The translations under genes were made by a program, and so were the position numbers. Shown one piece after another: positions 10,611-20,571 of a stretch of DNA of 64,000 nucleotides (positions within the stretch are counted from its first letter, which is position 1; each line of letters starts with the position of its first letter). This stretch comes from Thraustochytrium sp. TN22 (Eukaryota > Sar > Bigyra > Thraustochytrida > Thraustochytriidae). The stretch spans positions 82,211 through 146,210 of the forward strand of contig JABLUY010000072.1 in assembly GCA_013306675.1 (NCBI GenBank). Direction: 5' to 3'. The notes beneath the pieces are model-generated. The model searched no databases. It saw only the letters and a list, made by a program, of their open reading frames with translations, and was not told the origin of the DNA.

Positions 10611-13424
10611 ATGAGCAGTGGAGCGAGACGGCAGGCCGCAACCAGGAAGCGCAGCTCGCCGCCGCGCGGCGGCGCCACCGCGGCCGCGCGGCCTGTCACG
10701 CGGCGCCAGCGCCGCGTCGCCGAGGCGTGCTCCTCGGCGGGCACCACGGCGCCACCCTGCTCGGCGTCGCCCTCGGCGCCGCCTGCGCCGAGGCTCGTCG
10801 CTAGCGCGCGTGGCGCGCCTTCGGGTGCCGCCAGCCACAGCGGCACCAGCAACGCCAGCGCCAGCGCCAGCAGCAGAAAGAAGACCAAAATGATGGCCCA
10901 GGCCGCCGGCGCCTCGCGTGGCGATGCGCGCTGGACGCCCGCCGCGCTGCTCGGCAACGGCCACGCCAAGTCGCGCGCGCCCGCCTTTGTGGACGGGCCT
11001 GCGACTGGACGCGTGGCGCTCAGCTCGCTGCCGCACCAAGAGGACTCCAACATGCCGCCCGAGGCCGATTCCTCGCGCGACTCGGCCGTCTCGCAGATCA
11101 TGGAGCTCATGGCGGGCTCCTCGGAAGAGAATCCGGACGCCTCCAACTCCTCCTGGCAATCCACCAGCACCAACGACCTCATCGCCGAGCTGCTGGCCAA
11201 GGGCCCGCGCGCGCACGCCAAGATGCGCAGCGTCGCCGAAGTCCTCAAGGCCGGCAACGTGCACAACTGTTCTCCGGACACCGTCGTGGCCATTATCCAG
11301 GCTGCCAGCAAGGCCGCTGCCGCTGCAGAAGTCAAGGCTGGCGCGCGCAACGGCGCGCGGCCCACCAGCTCCATCGCCGCCACGGCGCTAGCGCCGCAAC
11401 CCCGCGCGCCAGCAGCGCCGCCGCCGCCTCCGCCTCCGGCAGCGGCGGCGGCAGCCTCGGCAGCGGCGCCGCCAGCTCCCGAGGCCCAGTCGCAGCAACG
11501 CAAGCGCAAGGAGCGCAGCAGCGTGGCGCCCGACGTCTCCACGCTGTCCACGCGCGCCACCACGCCCAAGCGCCGTCGCGACAGGGTCACGGTCGCCACG
11601 CACGACCTCATCGGCGTGCACCGCTTTGTCAACGAGCCGGTGCTCGAGCTCGGCGAGGGCGTCGTCGTCACCATGCGCCGCCGTGAGCAGCACAACCGGC
11701 CCGACGTTGCGTATCTGGAGAACCAGCGCCACCTCACGCGCGACATGCGCGCCACGCTCTTCGACTGGATGTTCGAGGTCGGCCAGGAGTTCGTGCTCAA
11801 CCGCGAGTCCCTGCACACCGCGCTCACCTTCGTCGACCGCTACCTCTCGCGCGAGCACAATGTGCAGCGCCGCAAGCTCCAGCTCGTCGGCGTCACGGCG
11901 CTCTGGCTTGCAGCCAAGAGCAAGGAGGTCTATCCGCCGCGCGCGCGCGAGTTTGCCTACACCACGGACCGCGCCTACGAGGTCACCGACATGGTCAGCA
12001 TGGAGACCGACATGCTCTCCAAGCTCGACTGGGTCCTCGACCCCGTCACCCCTTACGCCTGGGTCGACTTTTATCTGCATGAGCTCTTCCCCGCCGTCTT
12101 GCCTTTGCGTGACGGCGCGGACCAGGCCGGCAACGCTGCCGGCGCGCAGCAGCCCTCGGCGCGCAAGCTGCGCTCGCGGACCCGCTCCGCCAGCGCTCAC
12201 GCGGGCTCTGACCGCCACTCGCACCACCAGGCGCCCTCTGCGCGCGCGCGCGCCGGCTTGGAACCGGCGCGCTCCGCGCGCGGGGGCGCCTCCTCGCACT
12301 ACCACGCCCACCGCGTCCCCGCGGCGGTCGCGGGCCCTCCGTCCTCCTCCTCGTCCTCGTCCTCCTCCTCGGTCGACGGCTTTGCGCCGCTCGTGTCTCC
12401 GCGCGGCGCCGCCATGGTCACCGAGACCCAGCGCGAGCGCGACGCCCGCGTAGACGCCTGGATGGCGCCCACCGGCGCGCCCATGGACGTCATCTCGCGC
12501 ATCATGGAGGTCCTGGACGCCGCCCTCCTCGACATCAACGCACTGCACTTCCTGCCCTCGGTCTTGGCGGCCACGGCGGTCATGCACGTGCTGGAGGAAA
12601 CGCACATGCTCGACGCAGCGCGCATCGAAGCCGTTACGCGCTACTCTGTCGGCGAGCTCACCATGTGCAGGGAGTGGATGGCCTTTGCCTTTGATCTGCC
12701 GCGCAACGAGCACCCGCAGCACCCCAAGATCAGGCACATCCGCGTCTTTTATGAGGAGCGCGACCTGCACTGTATCCAGCGCCACAACAAGGAGGCCCTC
12801 GAAACCTACAACCGCAACGCGCCCAATTATGACATCATGGCCGTCGCCGCCGCCAGTGCCCCGCTTTCCAGCGCGCAGTGGCATCATCACACTGGCATGG
12901 GTGCCGACGACCAGCGCGGCCCGCTCGACGCTGTCGAGAACAGCCTCGACAACGCCGACGTATCCGTGTCCATGTCCATGTATCGCGGCGACACCTCCTA
13001 CGTGCCGCCCACGCCGCTCCAGGAAATGCAAATGCGTGCGCGCGCCGGCGTCGCCGACGTCGTCGCCGACCCGCAGCCCGCCGCGCGTCCTGCCACGGCC
13101 GACGCCTGCAACGCGTCCTTCGCCTCGCTCGACTCGGGCAGCGGAGACACGCGCCACGGCACCACGGACGAGTTCCCGCTCTCCGCAGTGCAGGAGGCCT
13201 CCGACGAGATGGAAGAGGACGAACCTGCTGACTGCGCCTCGCAGCGCCGCTCTTCGCGCCGCCGCTACCACGGGTCTTTCGACTCCTCCTCCAACCAGTA
13301 CCACCAGCACGACGACGAGATCGACCGCGACCGCGACCAGGAAAATGAGGGGGACGGCGACGAGGACGACGACGACGACAACGACGACATTCTCATCAAT
13401 CTCGAGTCGAACGAGACCTTGTGA
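10611..13424 (+). CDS. Cyclin (A/B/E-like) with large insert between the two cyclin folds
   Basis: 937 residues. A regulatory subunit of a cyclin-dependent kinase is expected. The N-terminal cyclin box (about 360-495) shows DMRATLFDWMFEVGQEF, ESLHTALTFVDRYLS and LQLVGVTALWLAAKSKE, matching the MRxxLxDW...DRYLS...ALxxAxKxxE pattern. The C-terminal fold (about 615-745) has INALHFLPSVLAATAVMHVLEE and YSVGELTMCREWM. Between them lies a Ser/His/Arg-rich low-complexity insert of about 110 residues. The first 320 residues are disordered and include an Ala/Pro run; the C-terminus is acidic (Asp runs) and ends ESNETL. The subtype is unclear; the box looks closest to cyclin E/A. A second ATG in the context MMAQAAGASRGD about 90 codons in is an alternative start. 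Confidence 0.85.
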   Translation: MSSGARRQAATRKRSSPPRGGATAAARPVTRRQRRVAEACSSAGTTAPPCSASPSAPPAPRLVASARGAPSGAASHSGTSNASASASSRKKTKMMAQAAGASRGDARWTPAALLGNGHAKSRAPAFVDGPATGRVALSSLPHQEDSNMPPEADSSRDSAVSQIMELMAGSSEENPDASNSSWQSTSTNDLIAELLAKGPRAHAKMRSVAEVLKAGNVHNCSPDTVVAIIQAASKAAAAAEVKAGARNGARPTSSIAATALAPQPRAPAAPPPPPPPAAAAAASAAAPPAPEAQSQQRKRKERSSVAPDVSTLSTRATTPKRRRDRVTVATHDLIGVHRFVNEPVLELGEGVVVTMRRREQHNRPDVAYLENQRHLTRDMRATLFDWMFEVGQEFVLNRESLHTALTFVDRYLSREHNVQRRKLQLVGVTALWLAAKSKEVYPPRAREFAYTTDRAYEVTDMVSMETDMLSKLDWVLDPVTPYAWVDFYLHELFPAVLPLRDGADQAGNAAGAQQPSARKLRSRTRSASAHAGSDRHSHHQAPSARARAGLEPARSARGGASSHYHAHRVPAAVAGPPSSSSSSSSSSVDGFAPLVSPRGAAMVTETQRERDARVDAWMAPTGAPMDVISRIMEVLDAALLDINALHFLPSVLAATAVMHVLEETHMLDAARIEAVTRYSVGELTMCREWMAFAFDLPRNEHPQHPKIRHIRVFYEERDLHCIQRHNKEALETYNRNAPNYDIMAVAAASAPLSSAQWHHHTGMGADDQRGPLDAVENSLDNADVSVSMSMYRGDTSYVPPTPLQEMQMRARAGVADVVADPQPAARPATADACNASFASLDSGSGDTRHGTTDEFPLSAVQEASDEMEEDEPADCASQRRSSRRRYHGSFDSSSNQYHQHDDEIDRDRDQENEGDGDEDDDDDNDDILINLESNETL

Positions 13425-14087
13425 TGAGACGCCGGCTGGATCCACGCGGTCAGAGCACCTCCATAGAGCTCGCCGTGGTGGGCCCAGCCGCGCGCTGCCG
13501 TTGTGGCCTGCCATCATCTTCGACGTACGTCTTTCTAGCTAGGCTTTTACTACTAAAGCTACACCTCGAAAACCAATCGTTGCATGTTCCAGTTTCCCAG
13601 CAAGCAAGCCAGGGCGGACCAGATGAGCTTGCAAGACATGTGCCAGAGCCAGAGCGAGGCTTGCTGGAGTAAGGCTAGCGAGCAGCTTCGTTCAGCTGCC
13701 AGCAAGCACAGTACGCTTTGGCTAGCGAGCGGCTTCGTTCAGCTGCCAGCAAGCACATTTTAAAAGTTACGCTTTGGAGGAGCGGTCGGTGACAAGCATT
13801 CAGCTCAGGCGCTGAGCAGACACAGACTGTTGAATACTCCATCAGTAAAGTTGCTTGCATCAGGGTTCAGCAGCCAGCAGGAAGGATTCGCTTTCGAGTG
13901 CTTGGCTCAGTACCACGCAGACACAGACAATGCAAGAGGCAGCTTCCTGCAGGCAGCAAGCAGCCGACGCTTTCGAGCGGTGACTGTCCTTTGGCTCAAC
14001 ACCAAGAAGACAAAGACAATGCCAAAGGTCTTCTACGTTAGCTAAACTACACAAGGGACGGGCTTCACTTGCAATCGCCTACTCACT
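13425..14087. other. Convergent 3' intergenic region with 47-bp duplication
   Basis: No gene is visible between the cyclin and PRCC-like stops. Two near-identical 47-bp units start at 13674 and 13721 (GCTAGCGAGC, then CTTCGTTCAGCTGCCAGCAA, then GCACA). TTCTAGCTAGGC occurs near 13529, about 105 bases after the cyclin stop. Confidence 0.7.
13674..13757 (+). repeat. 47-bp tandem duplication
   Basis: Units 13674-13720 and 13721-13757 differ by one base over 37 positions. The trailing GTACGCTTTG of the first unit has a relative near 13768. It lies between convergent genes. Confidence 0.85.
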
Positions 14088-14940
14088 TCAGCGTCGAAGA
14101 CCATACTTTTGGTTGGTTGCAGCGCGAGCCTGCTTCTCACGCTGCCATGTCTTGTGCAAGTCACTCTCGTTCTCCTGCGCACTGCGAGCCAGGGAGAGGA
14201 GCTGGTGCTTGCGTTTCATGGTGCCGGTCACCGCACGCTGGTCAATCGTCGCGCCTGACGCCATGGCGCGCACAGGGTCCAGGTTGCGCTCGTCCTCCGC
14301 GCGCTCTTTGAGCGACTGCGCGTGCGCCTTGAGCTGACCCGCCGTCACCTCAGCCACCGTTACGGCATTGCCCACGTCCTTGCCCTCACTCAGCATCTGC
14401 TGGATCATGCGGTCCGAGCTGCGCGCGCTCACGGCCGGGCCATCGTCCGCACCCGCCCCTGCGCCCTCCTCCACGTGGTGCGCTGCGGCGCGCGCCAGCG
14501 CCTCCTGCTCCGCGACCCACGCTTGCGGCGGCGCCTGCGGGCCCGCCGCAACCTCGTCCAGCTGCTCCGCGCCCTCGTCCCAGAGCGCGGCGGACAGCCC
14601 TCCCAGGGTCGCCGTTCCCGCCGCTGACTTCTCCTTCTTGTTCGCCTTGCTCATGACGCCCAGCTCTTCGTCCGCGATGGACGCCTCGTCGCTGTCCACA
14701 TCCAGGTCCACGGGCGCCTCCAGCAGCGGCAGCCCGCCGCGCGGCGGCTCGCCTCGCCGCCGTCGCCGTCTGCCCTTTTTCGCGCTCTTGGCGCCTTTGG
14801 CGTCCTTGCCGCGAGGCTTGGGCAGGCTCCCCGCCAGCTTCGCCTCGGTGGCCTCTGCGTGCGGCGGCCCCGCCTCCTGCCGCTGCTTCTCCTGCTGCTC
14901 CTCTTGCTGCTGCTTCTGTTGCTTCTGCTGCGGCAGCAGG

Positions 14941-14977
<37 letters not shown>

Positions 14978-15035
14978 CCTGGTCCTCCTCCTCCTCCTCC
15001 TCCGAGGACGAGGCGTACGCCACGACGGCCGCCAT
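14088..15035 (-). CDS. PRCC-like protein (splicing/mitotic-checkpoint associated family)
   Basis: 315 residues. The C-terminal 90 residues match the PRCC domain: RAVTGTMKRKHQLLSLARSA followed by NESDLHKTW and a final NQKYGLRR, parallel to the family's KRKHQ...KYGF ending. PRCC proteins are nuclear and associate with pre-mRNA splicing factors and MAD2B in animals; conservation of that role here is inference. The N-terminus has an acidic run and a polyglutamine run of ten encoded by a pure CAG tract (CTG on the plus strand, 14943-14974), then more Gln/Lys/Glu and a KKGRRRRRR basic stretch that could be a nuclear localisation signal. The ATG at 15035 starts the only open frame. The gene is divergent from the next gene. 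Confidence 0.8.
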
Positions 15036-15452
15036 GCCGCCTGCCGGGCCAGCCCGAGGCTCCGCCGCGCGCGGCCGCTGCGCTGCCAGGCCAGGCCAGG
15101 CCAGGAGCAGCGCCGCGCCGCGCCGCCGCGCCGCACGCGCCGCGCGCGCACGGGAGAGGGGCCGCCGCCGCCGGTGGCGGCGCGAGCGGAGCGGCCTGGC
15201 TCAGCGGCGGCGAGCTGACTTGCGCGACTGCTCTGCTTCAGAGCTCCTCAAGCCCGGAGACAGGCAGGCAGGCAGGCAGGCAGACCAGACCCTTCTCTCG
15301 CCTCGCCCGGCCTCGCTCGCCTTGCTCGCTCGACCTCGCCCCCCCCCTCGCACCCCCGCGAGGCGTGCACGACTGCTGGCGGCCTGGCTCGCTCGCCCGC
15401 GCGCGCAGAGACGCTGGTGGGCGCGGCGGAGTGCGTCAGGAGGACCGGCGTC
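15036..15452. other. Divergent promoter region with (GGCA)n tract
   Basis: Shared upstream region of the PRCC-like gene (minus) and the tail-anchored protein gene (plus). It contains a GGCAGGCAGG tract at about 15262-15281, Pu/Py-biased sequence and no gene. Confidence 0.6.
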
Positions 15453-16439
15453 ATGTCGCGCGAGGGCCAGGACCTCGGTGACGCCGAGGTGGCGTGGCAG
15501 TCGGTGTGGCGGCTGTGCGCGACGGGCCAGCACGCGGAGCGGCAGGGCGGCGCGCTGCAGAGCCACGTCTCGCTGACGAGGTTCAACATGGCGCGCCACC
15601 GCACCATCTGCAACCTGCAGCCCGGCGAGTACAAGCTCTACATCTTCGTGTACACGGGCGCGCCCAGCGGGGTCAACGACGAGGAGGAGATGCAGGCCAT
15701 GTCGCCCAGCAACGGCCAGCTGCAGACGCAAAACAGCATGCAGAGCCTCGGCCACGATGACGACAGCGCCAGCATCGGTGGTGGCTCTGAGCGCGGCCTC
15801 GGCAGGTCCTCGCGCACGGGCTCCGGCTCGGGCGATATTCTTGGGCACAACCGCCGCCATTCGCTCGGTTTGCGCAATGTGATCAAGCACGCCACCTTTG
15901 GCAAGATCGGCAAGCACGAGGTCCGCGCGGACTGGGAGCTCTTTGCCTTCCCTGAGAGCCAGGTCAACGACGGCCAGACCACCACGCTCAAGCGCATCCT
16001 GCAACTGTCCGAGGTCGTCAGCGTCGACGACGCCCCTGTGCGCGAGGTTAGCTTCACCATCACGCCGCAGGATGTGCCCTGCCAGGCCTCCTTCACGCTC
16101 TCCTCCACCTCGACGGTCACCTCGCTGCACGTCGCTGCGCAGCTCTACCGGCGCGAGGACCACCCGGTTTCTGACGTCTCCGACGTGCCTGCTGGAGACT
16201 CCGTCGCCGAAGCCCCCCCGCAGGCCGACCCCGAAGGCTTGCCCGACAAGTCTGCACCACCAGTTGATGCGCTGCAGGATCTCCTTCTGGACGGCACCGA
16301 GCGCTCGCGCGGACTGCTTCTCACGGCGGCCTTCCTCGGCTTCGCCCTTGGCGTCAGCTCCCTGTCCTCCGTCTACATCGTCTTCCTTTTCATGGTTCTT
16401 GGCCTCACCTCGCGTTCGCCCGGCCTCGCTGCCAAATGA
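15453..16439 (+). CDS. Unknown protein with C-terminal hydrophobic anchor
   Basis: 328 residues from the ATG at 15453. An upstream in-frame GTG was not used. I do not recognise the family. The region about 25-65 reads like a beta-rich segment (RTICNLQPGEYKLYIFVYTG), followed by a Ser/Gly-rich linker. A second ordered part (about 150-230) contains RADWELFAFPESQVNDGQTT and LKRILQLSEVVSVDDAPVRE. The last 40 residues hold one long or two closely spaced hydrophobic spans (GLLLTAAFLGFALG, then SVYIVFLFMVLGL), suggesting a tail-anchored or hairpin membrane protein. Base usage and protein composition match neighbouring genes, and the overlapping opposite-strand frame is compositionally poor. Confidence 0.7.
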   Translation: MSREGQDLGDAEVAWQSVWRLCATGQHAERQGGALQSHVSLTRFNMARHRTICNLQPGEYKLYIFVYTGAPSGVNDEEEMQAMSPSNGQLQTQNSMQSLGHDDDSASIGGGSERGLGRSSRTGSGSGDILGHNRRHSLGLRNVIKHATFGKIGKHEVRADWELFAFPESQVNDGQTTTLKRILQLSEVVSVDDAPVREVSFTITPQDVPCQASFTLSSTSTVTSLHVAAQLYRREDHPVSDVSDVPAGDSVAEAPPQADPEGLPDKSAPPVDALQDLLLDGTERSRGLLLTAAFLGFALGVSSLSSVYIVFLFMVLGLTSRSPGLAAK

Positions 16440-17059
16440 AGCGGTCCACGGCCCAAAGTGTAGCGGCATTGCAGTATCCTATCTGAGTGTGAACAAATGA
16501 CGATGATGACGATGATGATGATGTCAGGCGCCCATGAAAAATGCCCAAGAACATGCCACGCCCCCCACCATGAGCTAGCTAGAAACGATCACTAGCTCAT
16601 ACGCGCTCGCGCGTAGCCGGAGTTCACTGCGTCGGCTCCCACTTGATGTTGTTAGCCATCATGGCCATCATGGGACGATGGGACGGATGGGGTTCGCCGC
16701 TAACGCCGCCCTGCGCAGGTTCGCGCGCAGGCCTGCGCAGTTGCGCCAGAGGGTTCCCTTGTTGCGAACAAGGAGGAGGTGTCCGACGGCGCTCGAGCAT
16801 GTCCTAGGCTCGCAAATCCTGAGGGCGAACGCCGAAGTTCGAACACCGAGTGCATCCATAATAGGGCGTCGAGCGCAGAATTCTCTCACGCACAGGCCGC
16901 CGTCTGGCGCCGCATGGCTTGTGACACGGAGGGGCGGCAAGATTACGCGCGCTGGCCGTGTCTGTGCAGTCATCAGAAAGCACGAAGTGCACAGACACTT
17001 CCAGCGCGCGTGAGTCGGAAGGACCGCCAAAGCAAACAAAATCGAAACATCACTGCAGG
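16440..17059. other. Intergenic with (GAT)n microsatellite
   Basis: A GATGAT/GACGAT microsatellite at about 16497-16524 follows the preceding gene, and GAGCTAGCTAG occurs at about 16571. No coding gene is visible. The remainder is the 5' region of the small protein gene. Confidence 0.6.
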
Positions 17060-17386
17060 ATGGGGGACGAGGAAAAGGGCCGCCACGGCGGGCAAGACCT
17101 GTGCGACTACCCCTCGGCTGGCGGCTTCCTGTGCGGCATCACAGCGAGGGACGGTTTCTTCGGCTTCATGCCCGGCACCTCGTACAAGGCGTACAACTCG
17201 GCCTGGAGCGCGTTCGCGGGCTCCTGCATCGCCGGACTCGTCGCCCTCAACGCCATCTGCGCCATTCTCTCCGTCAACGCCGTGCTCAGCGTGCTCAGCA
17301 TCAACAGCTTTTGCAGCATTGCCTCTGTGAACAGCGCCTTTGCTATCGGCTGCGTCAATGGCATCTTCAAGATCTGCGCCTGGTAG
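17060..17386 (+). CDS. Small protein with Ser/Asn-Ile/Val hydrophobic repeats
   Basis: 108 residues from ATG 17060. The N-terminal half includes GGFLCGITARDGFFGFMPGT and YKAYNSAWSAFAG. The C-terminal half is a regular short repeat of the type (hydrophobic)-S-(I/V)-N-(S/A)-(hydrophobic): LSVNAVLSVLSINSFCSIAS then VNSAFAIGCVN and a final KICAW. The alternation of small polar and aliphatic residues every 6-8 positions suggests a beta-solenoid or membrane-packing structure, which is inference. The family is not one I can name. The frame continues upstream without an additional credible ATG context, so the start at MGDEEKG is a moderate choice. The ZIP gene follows on the same strand 237 bases later. 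Confidence 0.6.
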   Translation: MGDEEKGRHGGQDLCDYPSAGGFLCGITARDGFFGFMPGTSYKAYNSAWSAFAGSCIAGLVALNAICAILSVNAVLSVLSINSFCSIASVNSAFAIGCVNGIFKICAW

Positions 17387-17623
17387 GGCTGATCGAGATC
17401 GGAGAGCGCGACCATGACGCCGCCAAAGGCAACCGAGGCGACCAAGACCACGTTGAAGGCGATCGCCCTCGTAGCTCGCTGAGCTGCTCTCTTGTTTGCC
17501 AAGTTATGCGCTTTGTGCTTTCTCCTGCTTTCCCTTTCCTTCTTGTAGACCAAGCAGAGAGCACTCAACCGTGACAGACGCAGCAGGCAGACCCAAGTTG
17601 CCCTGGCTCGCGACCCGAAGATC

Positions 17624-19039
17624 ATGGCGCCGCGCCGCTCGCCGGCGCTGCTGGCGATCGCGTTGCTGGTGCTCCTGACGCTGCCGGCGCTGCCGGCGCT
17701 GCTAGGCCCCGGTGCGCTCGTCCGCGCTGAGCGGGCGCCGGACCAACGCCATGAGCAGGGCCATGTCCACGACCACGACAACGACCATGACCACGACCAC
17801 GGCCACAGCCACGGCAATGGACACGCGAAAGAGGCGCACGGGCAGGGGCATGAGGGTGTTCATGAGCACGAGCACGATGAACACAAGCACGACGAGCACG
17901 CCAACGAGCACCATGATGATGAGCACAACAAGGCCTCGCACGGCCATGCGGATTCGCACGGCCATGCGGATTCGCACGGCCATGCACACTCGCACAACCA
18001 TGCACACTCGCACGGCCACGCACATTCGCATGGCCATGCCCATTCGCACGGCCACGCCCACGAGAGCGCACCTTCGGGCCTGGAGAGCAAATTGGCAACG
18101 GCGCGCCAGCAAGCTTTGGAGGTGCTGAGCTCGTACCCGCTGGAAACCAAGGCGCTGGGCGCGACCGCGCTGGTGACACTGGGTGGAAACGCGGTCATTC
18201 TCCTATTTCTGTACTTTGAGGTGGGCAATGAGTTGCTCAATGTCATGGTGGCCTTCGCGGTGGGCGGCCTGCTGGGCGACGTCTTCTTGCACCTCATCCC
18301 GCACGCGTTGGAGGCCATGGAGGGCGGGCACCAAGGTCACGCGCACGAGCACGGGCACAGCCACGGCGACGAGGGCGGCGCCCACGTGCACGACCCGAGC
18401 ATGGGACTCGCGGTCCTGGCTGGCATTCTAACCTTCTTCGTGATCGAGAAGCTGCTCCGCGTGGCGGGCCGCGGGTCCGGCCACAGCCACAGCCACGGCG
18501 GCGCGGACGCCGTGGCGCGCAAGAAGAAGGACGACGACGCGGCGGACGCGTACGAGCACCACTCAGCGCCGCTGGTGCTCGGGCTGCGGCCGGGCGCCAT
18601 CCTCAACATGGCCGCCGACACGGTGCACAACTTTACGGACGGTATGGCGCTGGCGGCAGCCTTCCAAGCGAGCGACTCCATCGGGCTCACCATGACGGTG
18701 GCGGTCTTGGTGCACGAGGTGCCGCACGAGGTAGGCGACTTCGCCGTGCTCCTCGCGCAGGGCTTTTCAAAGTGGGGCGCCTTTCGCGCGCAGTTCGTCT
18801 CGGCCATTGGCGCGCTCCTCGGCTGCTACTTTGGCCTCGCCGTCAGCTCCGCGCAGCCCGCGCTCATCCTGTCCTTCACGGCGGGCGGCTTCATCTACAT
18901 TTCGCTTGTCTCCATCGTGCCCGACCTGCTCGACGCGCCGGCCACCGTCTTCAACACCTTGACGCAGTCTCTCGCGGCCTGCGCTGGCATCTACCTCATG
19001 ATCCTCATCGCCGACCTCGAGGCGCACGCGGCGGCCTGA
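17624..19039 (+). CDS. ZIP-family zinc transporter, KE4/SLC39A7-like
   Basis: 471 residues. Zn2+ transport into the cytosol from the secretory pathway (ER/Golgi) is expected by family. Residues 1-35 look like a signal peptide. Residues about 40-150 are extremely His-rich with HGHAHSHGHAHS-type repeats, typical of LIV-1/KE4 members. Several membrane spans follow. The metal-binding signatures are present: HNFTDGMALAAAF in one helix and HEVPHEVGDFAVLLAQGF in the next, both diagnostic of the KE4 subfamily. A second His-rich loop (GHAHEHGHSHGD, then GSGHSHSHGG) lies between helices. The length is normal for the family. It is transcribed with the small upstream gene and the ISD11 gene on the same strand but with separate spacers. 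Confidence 0.93.
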   Translation: MAPRRSPALLAIALLVLLTLPALPALLGPGALVRAERAPDQRHEQGHVHDHDNDHDHDHGHSHGNGHAKEAHGQGHEGVHEHEHDEHKHDEHANEHHDDEHNKASHGHADSHGHADSHGHAHSHNHAHSHGHAHSHGHAHSHGHAHESAPSGLESKLATARQQALEVLSSYPLETKALGATALVTLGGNAVILLFLYFEVGNELLNVMVAFAVGGLLGDVFLHLIPHALEAMEGGHQGHAHEHGHSHGDEGGAHVHDPSMGLAVLAGILTFFVIEKLLRVAGRGSGHSHSHGGADAVARKKKDDDAADAYEHHSAPLVLGLRPGAILNMAADTVHNFTDGMALAAAFQASDSIGLTMTVAVLVHEVPHEVGDFAVLLAQGFSKWGAFRAQFVSAIGALLGCYFGLAVSSAQPALILSFTAGGFIYISLVSIVPDLLDAPATVFNTLTQSLAACAGIYLMILIADLEAHAAA

Positions 19040-19767
19040 TCCTAGCCTAGCTAGCCCTGGCGCGCGACTGGGTTGCGCGCACCCAGTAAAATCATCATCA
19101 TCTTCTCTGGCTCCGCCACCTCTTTGACGTGCAGCGAACGTCCAGCGAATCGGAGCCCACGCCCGCGAGCGGGCACTGCTTCGAGTCTCGACTCGACTCG
19201 CATCGACGAGACCGCGAAGACCTCGAGCTGGCAGTGCAGTGCAGTGTCCAGCCTGCCCAGCTTCCAGGTGACCACGACGATAAGAATAATCAGGCACTGC
19301 GGCCTGAATAAGTGAGACGAATCGAGCAGGCAGCCAGGGCGGTCGCAGCTCGCGCTCAGGTCGCGCGCTTCCTCGCCCCCCGCGGCGCCTGCGACGCCTG
19401 CGAGGCGGCCCGCCCCGCCGCGCCTGCCCGTCTCGCCTCGCCGTCTGCTCCGGCGCCGTCCTCGTGCTCGCCGCCCCCGGCGCGCCGAGCGCCAGGCCGC
19501 GCCGCGCCGCGCCGCGCCGCGCCCGGCCCGGCCGCGCGCGGGCGGCCTGCGCGCCGGCCTCGGATGAAGTCGCGGCGGCGCGGGCGCAGCCTGCGAGGCG
19601 CGGCGTCGGCGGCGGCGACCCGCGCGTTGACGGCAGGGCGGCGAGGCGCCGCGAGCGGAGCGCCGCGGAGCGCAGCAGAGCGGCGGCGGAGCAGGGCTGC
19701 GGAGGCAGAGCGCGTTTGAATCGATCGCGGCGGCGTCGGGCGGGGCGAGCTGCGCGCGCGGGGCGAC
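19040..19767. other. Intergenic, GC-rich 5' region of the ISD11 gene
   Basis: TCCTAGCCTAGCTAGCC follows the ZIP stop immediately. The rest is GC-rich leader sequence with GCGCCGCGCC simple repeats and no convincing gene. Confidence 0.5.
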
Positions 19768-20103
19768 ATGGCGATGCGGACGGCGGCGGCGGCGGCGGCG
19801 CGCGGGCTGGCGACGTCCGTGGAGGTGGCGACGGACGCGAACGAGGTGCGCTCGCTGTACCGGAGGTTCATCCGCGCGAGCCACAACTTCGGCGACTACA
19901 ACCTGCGCGAGTACACGCAGCGCCGCGCCGGCGAGGAGTTCCGCAAGAACGCCGCCGCAAAGCCGGATGAGGTGCCGGCGCTCGTGGCCAAGGCCGTGCG
20001 CGAGCTCGAGGTCGTGGAGCGCCAGGCGGCCATCTCCAAGCTCTTCAAGCACGCCACCTCGGTCATGGACCTCTCGCCCAAGCGGCGCGTCGAGTCCAGC
20101 TGA
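19768..20103 (+). CDS. LYR-motif protein, ISD11/LYRM4-like
   Basis: 111 residues. ISD11 stabilises the mitochondrial cysteine desulfurase NFS1 in Fe-S cluster assembly. The LYR motif is in EVRSLYRRFIRAS (about residues 29-41), followed by the ISD11-characteristic NFGDYNLREYTQRRAGEEFR. The first 20 residues (MAMRTAAAAAARGLATS) resemble a mitochondrial presequence. Length is close to the family norm (about 90) plus the leader. Other LYRM proteins are possible, but the NYxxREY-type block favours ISD11. It is convergent with CHMP2A. Confidence 0.88.
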   Translation: MAMRTAAAAAARGLATSVEVATDANEVRSLYRRFIRASHNFGDYNLREYTQRRAGEEFRKNAAAKPDEVPALVAKAVRELEVVERQAAISKLFKHATSVMDLSPKRRVESS

Positions 20104-20571
20104 GTTCGAGCGGCGCTCCCTCTCGCTTTCTGCATTTTTGGCTGCGCTCCACCGCTGGTCTGAATGGCGACGCCTGGGGAGGATAGGGCCAGGGCCTGTC
20201 TGGATGGCGACGCCTGCAGAGCTCTCTCTCTCTCTCTCTCTCGCTCGCTCGCTCGTTAGCCAGCTACTAGGCTGGCGCGGTGAGCGCTGCAGGCCTCCGC
20301 GGTGCCTTCTTTTATAAGAAAATCCAAGAGATTGTCTGTCTGGGCTTTTTGTGGGGGGGGGGGGGGGAGAAGGCTGGCGCAGTAACTGGCGGCAGTGGCC
20401 ATGGCGGCATAGGGTGACTTTCTTTTCGTGGTTACGCGCGTCATTGACTGACTTTGCGCGTTGCAATACTGGTTCAAACTCTTTTACCTTGTCGTAGGCT
20501 CTCTGACTCTAGCGCGAAAGGACAGCGGCTGCGCTCTGCATGCCTCTGCGTCAGGGCGCGAGCAGCCTCAC
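20104..20571. other. Convergent 3' intergenic with (CT)n and poly-G tracts
   Basis: Contains a CT run passing into GCTC repeats (20221-20255), a TTCTTTTATAAGAAAA palindrome near 20308, and a run of about 13 G near 20354. No gene is seen. Confidence 0.75.

Noticed and set aside
11388-13517. 709-codon minus-strand frame opposite the cyclin
   Set aside because: Val/Gly/Arg-rich shadow of the cyclin frame; no motif.
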